Made by a program: the position numbers and the translations under genes
Notes under the pieces: model-generated
The model's input: the letters and a program-made list of their open reading frames with translations, nothing else
What the model was told of the DNA's origin: nothing
Database searches by the model: none
Part shown: positions 7,712 to 16,563 of the stretch, in pieces
How positions within the stretch are numbered: position 1 is the stretch's first letter
How the letters are laid out: every line of letters begins with the position of its first letter
DNA from: an uncultured Desulfobacter sp.
GTDB taxonomy: Bacteria; Desulfobacterota; Desulfobacteria; Desulfobacterales; Desulfobacteraceae
Assembly: GCF_963665355.1 (NCBI RefSeq)
Contig: NZ_OY762229.1
Span: 2,976,001 to 3,040,000 of the forward strand
Length of the DNA: 64,000 nt
Reading direction: 5' to 3'

Positions 7712-8290
7712 TTATGGGACGCTTTGGGTATCAGCACGAATATTTGATATCAGGTCTTGCAAGTATTTTTGAACAGCCAGAAGCTGCGTTAATTCAATAA
7801 TGTCAGGAAACTGTCGGCTTGCTGAAGAGAGAGCGTAGAACTCAATAGCATGTTCTTTGCCATTGGCCGCGATTTGAATTATGGTTGTTGTTGCGTCCCT
7901 CAGGGCAAAGACTCTTCTGCTGTTAGTACCAGCACTAAAAGTTGACTGGTTTAATTCATTTTTAATCTTTTCTTGAATGCTTGCCTCATCAATATCAAAA
8001 AAATGGTTCTCATCAATGATAAATGCCAGGATATCCTTAATTTCACCCTGGGTTAACTGGAATTCAATGGGGTTTGAAATCCCGTATGGAGATCCTATAA
8101 ATCCCCTTCCAGATTCAAAAACCAATAAATAAGGGTCCGTATTGATTCGCGGTGTTTGTCCACCCTGCAAATCAAAACGGATAATCGGATTTTCTTCAGC
8201 CATACTGCTACCGACAGCGACGAATAAAAGAAAAATAATGAAAAATAATAATATCCTTACTCTACCCGGTGGTAAAAAAAAATGTGTCAT
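7712..8290 (-). CDS. Exported protein of unknown function
   Basis: A 192-residue protein with an N-terminal signal sequence or anchor (RVRILLFFIIFLLFVAVGSSMAEE). The rest is soluble and mixed alpha/beta, with a strand-rich first half (IIRFDLQGGQTPRI, YLLVFESGRGF) and a helical end (IELTQLLAVQKYLQDLI). No known domain is recognised. Its stop codon directly abuts the end of the ISAzo13 remnant. The gene lies 90 bp downstream of the PEP-CTERM protease gene on the same strand, separated by an intrinsic terminator, so it is probably transcribed separately or by read-through. Confidence 0.6.
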   Translation of the reverse strand: MTHFFLPPGRVRILLFFIIFLLFVAVGSSMAEENPIIRFDLQGGQTPRINTDPYLLVFESGRGFIGSPYGISNPIEFQLTQGEIKDILAFIIDENHFFDIDEASIQEKIKNELNQSTFSAGTNSRRVFALRDATTTIIQIAANGKEHAIEFYALSSASRQFPDIIELTQLLAVQKYLQDLISNIRADTQSVP

Positions 8291-8311
8291 TTTAAGCCTG
8301 GTTTGTGTTTA

Positions 8312-8368
8312 AAATAAAAAGTCTAAACTATTCTCAACCATTTGAATAAAGGAGGAGAATAGTTTAGA
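8312..8368 (-). terminator. Intrinsic terminator after the PEP-CTERM protease gene
   Basis: A perfect 14-bp stem (8322-8335 and 8355-8368, TCTAAACTATTCTC) with a 19-nt loop is followed on the minus strand by CTTTTTATTTT. It lies just past the protease stop codon. Confidence 0.8.
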
Positions 8369-8380
8369 TGTCATTCGAAA

Positions 8381-9175
8381 TTAGCTTTTGCGTCTGTTAA
8401 GACCTGAAAGCCCAATCAGGCCAAGACCGAAAAGGAAAACGGTAGCAGGTTCAGGCACTGGATTTTGTTCAGCAAGAACATATCCGATATCAACAAAAGA
8501 CGCCAGAGTGGTCCGGCTCACAAAAGCAGGCTGTGGTAAGGACCATCCTGTCATCATCTCGTCGCCGAAAAAATCCTTTTCCCAATGTGCTCCAGCGGTT
8601 CCAGGACCGCCATCATTCTCAACAGGAACATATGTGGCATCAGGATCGTATTCAGCCCGGTAAGCCGCCAGCGCCGCAGCACCGGTATACCGAAAAGTAC
8701 CATTTTCCTCCTCACCTTTATAATCATAAACCTCATTATCCGGAAACTTCTCCGACCCCCAAAGGGTTCCGAAGCCAATTACATGGGCGATTTCATGGAC
8801 AACGGTATCATAAAACTCCCAATTCGAGGACGTACCATAGTCATCCGAGTCAAGATTAATAATACCGCTTGTTGCTAAAAAGTATCCTCCCTGTTCGATA
8901 ACCAAATTTGGACCACCATTTCCAAGGGTTCCGCCTTTACCATCCAACTCTACCATTGCGGCGGATATGTTGAGACTGTCAATATCGATACCTGCCTGAT
9001 AGCCGCTGATAACGCTTTCCCAATAATTTTCAGCACGTGCAAATACCGACTCCTGCTCAGTTGTAAAGTCTGTGAGCGTAAATTTAATATCAAACGGAGT
9101 CGCATAAACAAATGGTGCTGAACTTATCATTAAAAACAATGAAATAAAAAAAACACGCCAAAACTTTCGAAACAT
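8381..9175 (-). CDS. Secreted zinc metalloprotease with PEP-CTERM sorting signal
   Basis: Signal peptide at the N-terminus; a zincin active site HEIAHVIGFGTLW (about residues 127-139 from this start) with the extended HEXXHXXGF pattern of leishmanolysin-like/metzincin enzymes; and DEMMTGW later, a plausible Met-turn. The C-terminus VPEPATVFLFGLGLIGLSGLNRRKS is a textbook PEP-CTERM tripartite signal (VPEP motif, hydrophobic helix, basic tail), recognised by an exosortase/EpsH system during exopolysaccharide-linked export. The start at ATG 9175 is chosen because AAGGAG precedes it by six bases. No exosortase gene is in the window. Substrate unknown. Confidence 0.85.
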   Translation of the reverse strand: MFRKFWRVFFISLFLMISSAPFVYATPFDIKFTLTDFTTEQESVFARAENYWESVISGYQAGIDIDSLNISAAMVELDGKGGTLGNGGPNLVIEQGGYFLATSGIINLDSDDYGTSSNWEFYDTVVHEIAHVIGFGTLWGSEKFPDNEVYDYKGEEENGTFRYTGAAALAAYRAEYDPDATYVPVENDGGPGTAGAHWEKDFFGDEMMTGWSLPQPAFVSRTTLASFVDIGYVLAEQNPVPEPATVFLFGLGLIGLSGLNRRKS

Positions 9176-9181
9176 TCTCAT

Positions 9182-9600
9182 CTCCTTTTTAAATAATTAC
9201 CTAACAAATTTTCATTTTATAGAGGTGGGTCGTTTGTGCCATAAAGCAAAAAATGGACCACTGGAAACATTTTTATCTAATTCGAAGGAATAATATAATT
9301 GTTAAACACTTTATATTTCTAACGCGTATTCCTTCAACATTCATACACTATCATTTTTAAGCAACTATTTTTCGAAAACTTAGCAGGCTCGGTATGTTGG
9401 AAAGGGTTGCATGTGTAAAACATTGCATAATATTGAGACATTATTTTCCTATGTCATGAACATTTTTTTCACATGGGAAAAAAACGCAACATCCGTATAT
9501 GGATTAATGATGTTATGCTTGCAGCCGGGGAGGAAAGCGGGGATTTTTTGGCCACCTCCCTGCAGGACGCCCTGAACCTGTCAAGTACGCAGTCTTTCTT
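9182..9600. other. Intergenic stretch, no gene recognised
   Basis: AT-rich sequence between the protease gene and the MFS fragment. It should hold the protease promoter on the minus strand. Short open frames here resemble no known protein and I see no strong hairpin. Confidence 0.4.
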
Positions 9601-9837
9601 GTGCCTCCGGTTCAGCAGCATCTTCCCCTCCGCCAGACTCAGCCATGACAGGATGCATAACAGGGCGAAAATGCCGGTCATTGCCCCTGCTGTGCCCCGG
9701 TCGCCTAATCGTCCCGCCACGTTGGCCGATAATGCGCCAGCCGCCCCGATCAGCCCGAACAAACCGATGGTTTCCGTGCCGAAGTTATAGGGCGGCTGGG
9801 ACAGGAGAAAGGTCAGTCCCGTCCAGAGAATACCCAC
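9601..9837 (-). pseudogene. Fragment of an MFS transporter
   Basis: The minus strand encodes a stretch typical of the C-terminal half of major facilitator superfamily permeases: LWTGLTFLLSQPPYNFG, TIGLFGLIGAAGALSANVAG, then RLGDRGTAGAMTGIFALLCIL, after which the similarity fades into non-membrane residues. Only two to three of the usual twelve helices remain and no plausible start is linked to them. It abuts the plus-strand GGDEF fragment, so two unrelated broken genes meet here. Confidence 0.6.
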
Positions 9838-9966
9838 ATCAACCTTGGTATGTCTGCCTTGATATTATCCGGCCCGGATAACATGCCCCCACTTTTAAAG
9901 CGCGCGGACAACGCGTTATATGAGGCCAAGGCCCTGGGCCGCAACAAAATTGAAATCAAGGTATGA
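9835..9966 (+). pseudogene. C-terminal fragment of a GGDEF (diguanylate cyclase) gene
   Basis: The plus strand reads INLGMSALILSGPDNMPP followed by LLKRADNALYEAKALGRNKI and a TGA at 9964-9966. This is the standard final segment of GGDEF domains (LLKRADxALYxAKxxGRN). The GG(D/E)EF motif and everything upstream are missing; the sequence is replaced by MFS remnant in the opposite orientation. It stops six bases before the convergent glcF-like gene end. Confidence 0.7.
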
Positions 9967-9972
9967 TGCCGG

Positions 9973-11205
9973 TTATTTGAGCCCCCGGGCAATGATTTCC
10001 ATGGGATGGTACACATTAAGCACACCTTTTGGGGGAAGGTTGCCTGACAACTGCACCCGGCAGCCCGGACAGCCCGTTGCCCAGGATTGTGCGCCTGTAC
10101 TGACGGCGTTTTTGATCTTCTTCTCCACGATTTTTTTTGAGATTTCAGGGTATTCATTCAAAAAGAAACCGCCTCCGCCACAGCAGGAATCCCAGTCGCT
10201 GGCCTTTTGGTAATCCACGTGGGCAAGTTGTTTGAGCAGATCCTCAACCATGGTTTTTCCTTTGCCGTGGTTTTTAAGGTGACAGGGCAGGTGATAGGTT
10301 ACAATCTCTTTTTCCTTTTGGGGGTCCAGATGGGGGGCCAGTTTATCGAAATTTTCAGAAACAAACTCGCTGACATCCCACACCTTTTCGGCCAGCCGGC
10401 GGGCCGGCCGGTCAGGCAGATCCAGCTCGGCCATCAACTGGGGATAGGCATGACCCAGGGCCGTTCCACAGGTGGCGCAGTCCACGAGTACGGCGTCACA
10501 GGTGATGGATTGCAGGGCATTGATGTTGGATAAAACCGTATCTTCTGCCTGCATGATATCTCCGTGGAAAAAAAGCGGCAGGCCGCAGCATCCCTGTTTT
10601 TGGGGAAGCAGAACCCTGTACCCCATGCGTGTCAGCACCTTGATACAGGCATGGCCGGTGCGTTCAAAGATATGGTTGGTGGCGCACCCGGTGAAATAGG
10701 CAACCGTGCCCACAGCCCTGCCCAAAGGTTCGACAACCTCGGGCACCTGGTCGCGAAAAGGCGTTGCGTTGGGCGTGGGAAAGTTCTCAATGGGAATGTT
10801 TCCGATACGCATACGCCCGATGATACGCTGGGCCAGGCTGCCGGTTCCCAGACGTGCCGCCTTTGAAGCCAGCCTGAGTCGGTTTTCCCTGGGCAGAATC
10901 GCGCCTGCAACCTTCACTTCCTTTGAGCGGCCGCGCAGTTCACCCATCTCCTGGCGCATGCGCATGAACAGGATATCGTGCTGTACACCGCCCGGGCACA
11001 TGTTTGTGCAGGAGCCGCACATCAGGCAGCACTGCAGTTTCTGCTGCATGCGGTCCGAGGCAGGCAGGTTGTCCTGGGCGAAATTTCTGATCAGATGGAC
11101 CTTTGCCCTGGGGGCTGTGGTCTCTTCGCGGGTTGCTCTGTAAACCGGGCAGGAGGTCAGGCACAGACCGCATTTGCCACATTGATATGCTTCGTCGGCT
11201 TTCAT
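9973..11205 (-). CDS. Glycolate/lactate oxidase iron-sulfur subunit (GlcF-like)
   Basis: About 410 residues with two N-terminal [4Fe-4S] ferredoxin motifs (CGKCGLCLTSCPVY and CCLMCGSCTNMCPGG) and two C-terminal CCG domains (the first around GCCGLPLFFHGD, the second with LPCHLKN and DSCCGGGGFF). This is the layout of GlcF, the heterodisulfide-reductase-D-like subunit that takes electrons from the FAD subunit and passes them to quinone or another carrier. It lies immediately downstream of the FAD subunit gene. ATG 11205 is preferred over GTG 11211 because AGGTGG then has proper spacing. The exact 2-hydroxyacid substrate cannot be told from the sequence. Confidence 0.88.
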   Translation of the reverse strand: MKADEAYQCGKCGLCLTSCPVYRATREETTAPRAKVHLIRNFAQDNLPASDRMQQKLQCCLMCGSCTNMCPGGVQHDILFMRMRQEMGELRGRSKEVKVAGAILPRENRLRLASKAARLGTGSLAQRIIGRMRIGNIPIENFPTPNATPFRDQVPEVVEPLGRAVGTVAYFTGCATNHIFERTGHACIKVLTRMGYRVLLPQKQGCCGLPLFFHGDIMQAEDTVLSNINALQSITCDAVLVDCATCGTALGHAYPQLMAELDLPDRPARRLAEKVWDVSEFVSENFDKLAPHLDPQKEKEIVTYHLPCHLKNHGKGKTMVEDLLKQLAHVDYQKASDWDSCCGGGGFFLNEYPEISKKIVEKKIKNAVSTGAQSWATGCPGCRVQLSGNLPPKGVLNVYHPMEIIARGLK

Positions 11206-11216
11206 GATCACACCAC

Positions 11217-12590
11217 CTATACGAATTTTCCGGGATTAAGGATGCCCTTGGGGTCGACGCATTTTTTAATCCTGGCCATGAAGGCCCGGGTGGCATCATC
11301 AATGGCCATGGGCAGGTAGTCTGTTTTGGCAAGGCCAATGCCGTGCTCTCCTGACAGGGTGCCGTGATATTTCATGGCCAGCTCGAAAATTTCACGGTTG
11401 GCGGCCTCAACCCGCTTCCACTCTTCCTTGTCCCGGGTGTCCGTGGAGATCAGCGGGTGCATGTTGCCGTCGCCGGCATGGGCCAGAATGCCGATGCGCA
11501 GTTTATAGCGCTCCGCGATCCGCCGGATGTGGCGGATCATGTCCGGTACATGGCTGACCGGTACGGTGGCATCCTCTACGATGCAATCGGGTGCCAGGCG
11601 GGCAAACACCCCGTATGCCGAGCGCCGGGCCGTCCAGACATTATCCCGTTCGGCAGCCGTGCGTGCTTCAATGACTTCCTTGGCGCCGTGGGCCCGGGCT
11701 TTGTCAACAATGGTGCGCATCTGCTTTTCCACGGCCTCTTCAGCGCCATCCACTTCAATGAGCAAAAGCCCCTCGGCATGGCGGGGAAGGCCGATACCTG
11801 CAGAATCCTCCACGGCATTGACCACGGTTTTGTCCATCAGTTCCAGGGCTGCCGGCAGAATGCCGGAACCAATAATGTCGGCAACCGTGGCGGCTGTGGC
11901 ATCCAGATCATTGTATATCGCAAGTATGGTGCGTGTGGCTTCGGGTAACGGCACAACCCTCAATGTAATTTCAGTCACAATGCCCAGGGTGCCTTCGGAG
12001 CCGCAAAAAAGACTTGAAAGCCGGTATCCGGTGACATCTTTTACATTTCTGCTTCCAAAACGGATCACTTCCCCCGAGGCCAGCACCACTTCCAGGCTCA
12101 GAACGTAATCAACGGTCACGCCGTACTTAAGGCAGCGGGGCCCCCCGGCATTCTGGGCAACGTTGCCGCCAATGGTCGAGGCCATGTAGCTGCCCGGATC
12201 AGGAGGATAGAAAAAACCCTCTTGGGCAAGGCGGGCCTGCAGATCTCCGTTGACCACCCCCGGCTGGACAATGCAGTACCGGTCAGGGGTGCTCACTTCA
12301 AGGATTTTGTCCATCCGGGTCAGGGAGAGAACAATCCCTTTATTGACAGCGATGGAGGCGCCGCTGATATTGGTCCCGGCCCCCCGGGCTGTAACCGGAA
12401 TGCCCTCTAGGTTGGCCAGGGTCATGATGGCCGCAACCTGGGCCGTGGATTCGGGCAGCAGCACAAGCTCCGGGATAGCCTCTTCAACAAACGCATCATA
12501 GGAATAGGCCAGCAGGTCTTCCGGGGTGTCAATGAAGCCCTTTGACCCGACAATCTCTTTCAGACTTTTTTTTATTTTCGGGGTTAACAC
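11217..12590 (-). CDS. FAD-binding 2-hydroxyacid dehydrogenase (GlcD-like)
   Basis: 457 residues, full length for the GlcD / D-lactate dehydrogenase family (FAD_binding_4 plus FAD-oxidase C). The PCMH-type FAD-binding region is seen as PVTARGAGTNISGASIAV, PGSYMASTIGGNVAQNAGG and FCGSEGTLGIVTEITL. The C-terminal catalytic part has ILAHAGDGNMHPLI and GEHGIGLAK. It oxidises a 2-hydroxyacid such as glycolate or D-lactate. It is followed after a few bases by the iron-sulfur subunit and preceded by the TRAP transporter genes, so uptake and oxidation of one substrate are probably coupled in one operon. Confidence 0.9.
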   Translation of the reverse strand: MLTPKIKKSLKEIVGSKGFIDTPEDLLAYSYDAFVEEAIPELVLLPESTAQVAAIMTLANLEGIPVTARGAGTNISGASIAVNKGIVLSLTRMDKILEVSTPDRYCIVQPGVVNGDLQARLAQEGFFYPPDPGSYMASTIGGNVAQNAGGPRCLKYGVTVDYVLSLEVVLASGEVIRFGSRNVKDVTGYRLSSLFCGSEGTLGIVTEITLRVVPLPEATRTILAIYNDLDATAATVADIIGSGILPAALELMDKTVVNAVEDSAGIGLPRHAEGLLLIEVDGAEEAVEKQMRTIVDKARAHGAKEVIEARTAAERDNVWTARRSAYGVFARLAPDCIVEDATVPVSHVPDMIRHIRRIAERYKLRIGILAHAGDGNMHPLISTDTRDKEEWKRVEAANREIFELAMKYHGTLSGEHGIGLAKTDYLPMAIDDATRAFMARIKKCVDPKGILNPGKFV

Positions 12591-12616
12591 GTCTTCCTCA
12601 CTTTAAGAGCCATCTT

Positions 12617-13945
12617 TTAATTCATCATCCCGGGCAGATAGAGAACGGTCTGGGGGAACAGGATGCACGTTGCCAGGGCGAACAGCATTATCAGGATAAA
12701 GGGGATCATGCCCCGGTATATTTCAATCATGTCGATCTGGGATGTGGCGCCTCCGGCACCTTTGAAGTAGAAAAAAGCATACCCCAGCGGCGGCGTTAAA
12801 AAGGACATCTGCAGGTTGATGGCAATCATCATGACAAACCACAGTTCGTTAAATCCAAGATCTCTGGCAATGGGAACAAAGAGCGGCAGGCAGATCATGG
12901 TGATGCCGATCCAGTCGATGAACATGCCAAGCACAAGAACAATGAGCATCATCAGGGCAAAAGCCCCCCATTTGCTTCCCACGCTAAGGATGGCGGCCTC
13001 CACAAGCTCGTCCCCCCCAAGACCGATGAAAACCCCGGTGAAACAGGTGGCGCCCACCACGATGAACAATACCATGGATGTTACCGTACTGGTGGCAATC
13101 ACCGAGTCTTTGATGATCTTGAAACTAAATCTGCCGTAAGCGATCATCATTATAAGGGCAACAAAGGCACCCATGCCAGCCGCTTCGGTGGGGGTGGCCA
13201 CACCGGCAAAGATGGCTCCCAGGACCGATGCAATCAAAATTGCCGGCGGGAAAAGATTTTTTAAACAGTCGATCAGAACTTTTTTGGTGGAAACCCCGAC
13301 GCGTTCTTCGGCGGTCAGGGCCGGCCCCCATTCAGGTTTAAAAAAACAGGCGATGCCAATGTACAGAATATAGAGCCCCGAAAGGATGGCGCCCGGAATC
13401 AGAGCGCCCATGAACAACTGGCCCACCGGAACCCCGGCGTAGGATCCCATGAGCACCAGCATGATGCTGGGGGGGATCAGGATGCCCAGGGTTCCGCCGG
13501 CACAGATGGAGCCGGCAATTAATTCCTTTTTGTAGCCATATTCAAGCAGGGGCGGGGTGGCCAGAAGGGCAATGGTCACCACCGAAGCCCCGACAATGCC
13601 GGTGCAGGCCGCAAAGATGGTGGCCACCAGAATAACGGTCATTCCGATGCCGCCGCGAATGGGGCCCAAAAGATAGCGCACGGAAACAAACAGCCCTTCC
13701 ATGACGCCGGACCGGTCCAGAAAATTGGCCATCAGGACGAACAGGGGCACGGCCACCAGGATATAGCTGTTCATGGTGGACATGTAGATACGGTCTATGA
13801 ACATGCCGAAACACTCCGGACCCCATCCGAAATACCCGAAAATTACAGCAAGTCCCCCGAGGGTAAAGGCCAGGGGGTGTCCAAGGCCGATACCGATCAG
13901 CAGGCAGGCAAACATTAAAAGCGCCAGAATCATACCGGTTGTCAT
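12617..13945 (-). CDS. dctM: TRAP transporter large permease subunit
   Basis: 442 residues, almost entirely hydrophobic, with about twelve membrane helices. Typical DctM segments are present: VAVPLFVLMANFLDRSG, GIVGASVVTIALLATP, AGGTLGILIPPSIMLVLMG, GVATPTEAAGMGAF and FIDWIGITMICLPLFVPI. This is the ion-driven transport channel of the tripartite ATP-independent periplasmic family. Its start overlaps the small permease stop by 4 bp (ATGA), indicating translational coupling. The downstream oxidase genes point to a hydroxycarboxylate substrate. Confidence 0.93.
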   Translation of the reverse strand: MTTGMILALLMFACLLIGIGLGHPLAFTLGGLAVIFGYFGWGPECFGMFIDRIYMSTMNSYILVAVPLFVLMANFLDRSGVMEGLFVSVRYLLGPIRGGIGMTVILVATIFAACTGIVGASVVTIALLATPPLLEYGYKKELIAGSICAGGTLGILIPPSIMLVLMGSYAGVPVGQLFMGALIPGAILSGLYILYIGIACFFKPEWGPALTAEERVGVSTKKVLIDCLKNLFPPAILIASVLGAIFAGVATPTEAAGMGAFVALIMMIAYGRFSFKIIKDSVIATSTVTSMVLFIVVGATCFTGVFIGLGGDELVEAAILSVGSKWGAFALMMLIVLVLGMFIDWIGITMICLPLFVPIARDLGFNELWFVMMIAINLQMSFLTPPLGYAFFYFKGAGGATSQIDMIEIYRGMIPFILIMLFALATCILFPQTVLYLPGMMN

Positions 13946-14454
13946 AGTTCAACCCCCTTGACCACAAAAAGCAGTTTTCGATAAAACAGGCAGATCCCTT
14001 GCAGTAAAAGCAGCAGGGCCGTTACCGGAATCACTGTCTTTATGGGATACACCGGCGGTGCAAACACCGAGAAACTGGTTTCAAATATTTTCCATGACTC
14101 CCGGGCAAAGGCTGTGCTTTCAATCAGCAGCACTATGATAAACGGGAAAAGGAGAACCAGGTAAAGGATCATGTCCAGAATCGCCCGGGTACGTTTGCTC
14201 AAGCGATCAACAATGATGTCCACAGAGATGTGGCGGCCCATTTGCAGAGTTAATGCGCCCAGGATCATAAAATGAAAACCATAAAGCTGGATGCTTGTTT
14301 CAAAGGTCCACACCGAAGGGTGATTGAGCATACGCCGGGTCACCACCTCAAAAACCATGATCAGCATCAGGGGGATAATGGCCCAGGCCGCAGTTTTGCC
14401 GATGGCGGCAATGATTTTTTCTGTGAATAAAACTATTCGATTAATCAATTGCAT
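13942..14454 (-). CDS. dctQ: TRAP transporter small permease subunit
   Basis: 170 residues with four predicted membrane helices, the size and layout of DctQ. The region HPSVWTFETSIQLYGFHFMIL followed by GALTLQMGRHISVDI is a typical DctQ signature. It forms the membrane complex with DctM. The gene sits between the binding-protein gene and dctM with a 4-bp overlap on the latter. Confidence 0.9.
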   Translation of the reverse strand: MQLINRIVLFTEKIIAAIGKTAAWAIIPLMLIMVFEVVTRRMLNHPSVWTFETSIQLYGFHFMILGALTLQMGRHISVDIIVDRLSKRTRAILDMILYLVLLFPFIIVLLIESTAFARESWKIFETSFSVFAPPVYPIKTVIPVTALLLLLQGICLFYRKLLFVVKGVEL

Positions 14455-14474
14455 ACAAACAAATCCTCATTACA

Positions 14475-15560
14475 CTACTTCAATTCCGGCAGGGAAATGG
14501 AATTTGTACCAAAAGTAAACGGAGACTCATAATTACGAACCGGTGCAAAATCTTTCATGAATTGAATCTGGGAAGATAAAACTTTTTTGAAATCCGGGTT
14601 CTTTTCAGCTTCTTCGGCCAGGACTTCGCTGATAATATCTGAGATTTTTTTCATGGACTCCTGGTCTAAATGGGTAATTTCAGTGCCTGCATTCTGGAAA
14701 TCCTTGGTGGCCTTGATATTGCCGTATTCAAACCAGGAGCTCATATAAGCCGTGGTGGCCCGGGAGGCCTGGACGACCACTTCTTTCAGGTCGTCGGGCA
14801 GTTCATTCCAGGCATCCTGATTGATGATCAGGCCCAGCACGATGGCGGTTTGGTACCAGGCCGGGGCATTCCAGTACTTGGTGATGTTTTGAAACCCCAG
14901 GGTCCAGTCCACGGTGGCGATGCTGAATTCAGCCCCGTCAACAACTTTGCGTGCCACGGATTCGTATACCTCGCTGCCGTCCAGCAGAACCGGAGATGCC
15001 CCTAATTTCTGAAGAATTTTCTGTCCGAAAAGACTGCCCATGCGCAGGCGCAACCCTTTATAGTCTTCCAGGGTGCGGATGGGTTTATGGGTCCGGATAC
15101 CGGCCTCAATGGGGGTAAAATTCTGAAGCAGCCACTTGCAGCCGTACTGACCGTAAAGTTCATCGTAAAGCTGCTGGCCACCGCCATGATAGATCCAGAG
15201 CATGTAGTCGATCCAGGTCATACCCATGGGGGTTGTGGCAAGAATGTCAAAGGCGGTATTTTTACCCACCCAGTAGGAGCCGAAGTCTCCGGCACATTGA
15301 ATGGTTCCTTTTTTGACCGCATCCAGGTTCTGATATCCGGGAAGCAACTGTCCTGACGGGTATAATTTAATTTTCAGCCGGCCGTTACTCAACTTGTTGA
15401 CCGTTTCACAAAAATACTTATCCCCCTCGTAAAGTCCGATGCCCACCGGCCACAGCGAGTTGTATTTCCATCGAATCATGCTCTCCTGGGCACACACCAT
15501 TGACGCGGTAAGCAATACCAGCGCCAGAATCGCAGATACCTGCATTGATTTCATCTTCAT
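14475..15560 (-). CDS. dctP: TRAP transporter periplasmic substrate-binding protein
   Basis: About 361 residues beginning MKMKSMQVSAILALVLL with a cleavable signal peptide ending near MVCAQ. The body has the DctP-type features WPVGIGLYEGDKYFCETVNKLSNGRL-like start, GYQNLDAVKKGTIQCAGD and the conserved ligand-arginine region around LRLRMGSLFG. The ATG at 15560 is chosen for its AAGGAG ribosome binding site; longer readings upstream lack one. It captures the substrate in the periplasm for DctQM. A putative GntR-type operator lies 22-33 bp upstream of the start. Confidence 0.9.
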   Translation of the reverse strand: MKMKSMQVSAILALVLLTASMVCAQESMIRWKYNSLWPVGIGLYEGDKYFCETVNKLSNGRLKIKLYPSGQLLPGYQNLDAVKKGTIQCAGDFGSYWVGKNTAFDILATTPMGMTWIDYMLWIYHGGGQQLYDELYGQYGCKWLLQNFTPIEAGIRTHKPIRTLEDYKGLRLRMGSLFGQKILQKLGASPVLLDGSEVYESVARKVVDGAEFSIATVDWTLGFQNITKYWNAPAWYQTAIVLGLIINQDAWNELPDDLKEVVVQASRATTAYMSSWFEYGNIKATKDFQNAGTEITHLDQESMKKISDIISEVLAEEAEKNPDFKKVLSSQIQFMKDFAPVRNYESPFTFGTNSISLPELK

Positions 15561-15581
15561 CTCTTGCTCCTTTATTCGTCT

Positions 15582-15593
15582 ATTGTAGACAAT
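15582..15593. promoter_or_regulatory. Putative GntR-family operator before dctP
   Basis: ATTGTAGACAAT (ATTGT-N2-ACAAT dyad) lies between the regulator gene and dctP. The ten bases TGTAGACAAT recur upstream of the regulator gene at 16371-16380, and FCD-type GntR proteins bind short dyads of this kind. Confidence 0.55.
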
Positions 15594-15642
15594 TTTGCCA
15601 GGGGTTTCTTTCCTTGGCATAAGTTAATATTATTTATTGATT

Positions 15643-16329
15643 TTAAATTGTACCCGTATCAGACGCTTCGAACCGGCTTAGTGTCTGCATCAGTTTTTTG
15701 CGTTGGTATTCCAGATGTGCGTTCAAAAAAGTCTGGGCTTCATGGAACTGGCCTGATTTAATCAAAGCCAACATCTGGGTATGGTCTTTCAGATCTTTGG
15801 CAATGGAGCCCGGTTGAAAGAAAAAAAGATACTGGTATCTTGCAATGTTTGAAGCCAGACCCCGGTACCATTGGGTAAGATAGGAGTTGCCTGCCGATTC
15901 CACCAGTTCAATGTGAAAGTTGGCAAATTGCCAAAACAGCGTATATTTTTGTTCATCGTCAATAAATTTTTTTGGAATTTTAACCGCGTTCTGTTCTTCA
16001 ACCAGTCTTTCCAGCCCAGGCAGCTCTTTTATGCCAATGGTCTTTAATTGCTGGACAGCAAAGCTTTCCACCATGATGCGAAAGTCACAGATCTGGTTAA
16101 AATCCGGACCGCTTAGTTTGGTCACAAAAGTGCCGATGCGGGGGGTGGTCCGGACCAGGCTTTCTGTTTCAAGGATGCGGAAGGTTTCTCTTAAAGGCGG
16201 CCGGCTAACGCCGAGCTCAGCCGAAAGTTGATTTTCGTTGAGGCGTTCTCCTCCTTTTATCTTTCCACACACAATCTGCCGCCTTAAAAACTGCAGTATG
16301 CTTGTTGAAATATTCTGGTATTTCAGCAT
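15643..16329 (-). CDS. GntR-family (FadR/FCD) transcriptional regulator
   Basis: An N-terminal winged helix-turn-helix (LNENQLSAELGVSRPPLRETF, the GntR signature) is followed by an all-helical FCD ligand domain with the metal-binding pattern DFRIMVESFAV, FHIELVESAGN and the late HTQMLALI. Start at ATG 16329 behind AAGGGA. Regulators of this class respond to small organic acids such as lactate or glycolate. The gene is directly upstream of the TRAP-oxidase operon on the same strand, with identical TGTAGACAAT boxes in front of itself and dctP. It most likely represses both until the hydroxyacid is present. Confidence 0.87.
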   Translation of the reverse strand: MLKYQNISTSILQFLRRQIVCGKIKGGERLNENQLSAELGVSRPPLRETFRILETESLVRTTPRIGTFVTKLSGPDFNQICDFRIMVESFAVQQLKTIGIKELPGLERLVEEQNAVKIPKKFIDDEQKYTLFWQFANFHIELVESAGNSYLTQWYRGLASNIARYQYLFFFQPGSIAKDLKDHTQMLALIKSGQFHEAQTFLNAHLEYQRKKLMQTLSRFEASDTGTI

Positions 16330-16370
16330 AAATGTCCCTTCCATTGAAAAAAATTCGGTCTAAAGTAGAC

Positions 16371-16389
16371 TGTAGACAATGTATTGTCA
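16371..16389. promoter_or_regulatory. Putative autoregulatory operator upstream of the GntR gene
   Basis: TGTAGACAATGTATTGTCA contains the same TGTAGACAAT ten-mer as the site before dctP, here followed by an inverted half-site ATTGTC. It lies 42 bp before the regulator's start codon. Confidence 0.5.
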
Positions 16390-16563
16390 ATAAAAACATA
16401 ACATCTTGTTCCCGGGTGCCGGATGCCTGTTTCCACCAATTCAATCAGCATCATACAGGTATTGGAAAGCAAGGCTTGAAACTATTTGCAGATGGTGATA
16501 AATGATGTCGCCCTGGTGTTGTATTCAGGGTATAATCCACTCAATTATCAGGAGATAATCATC

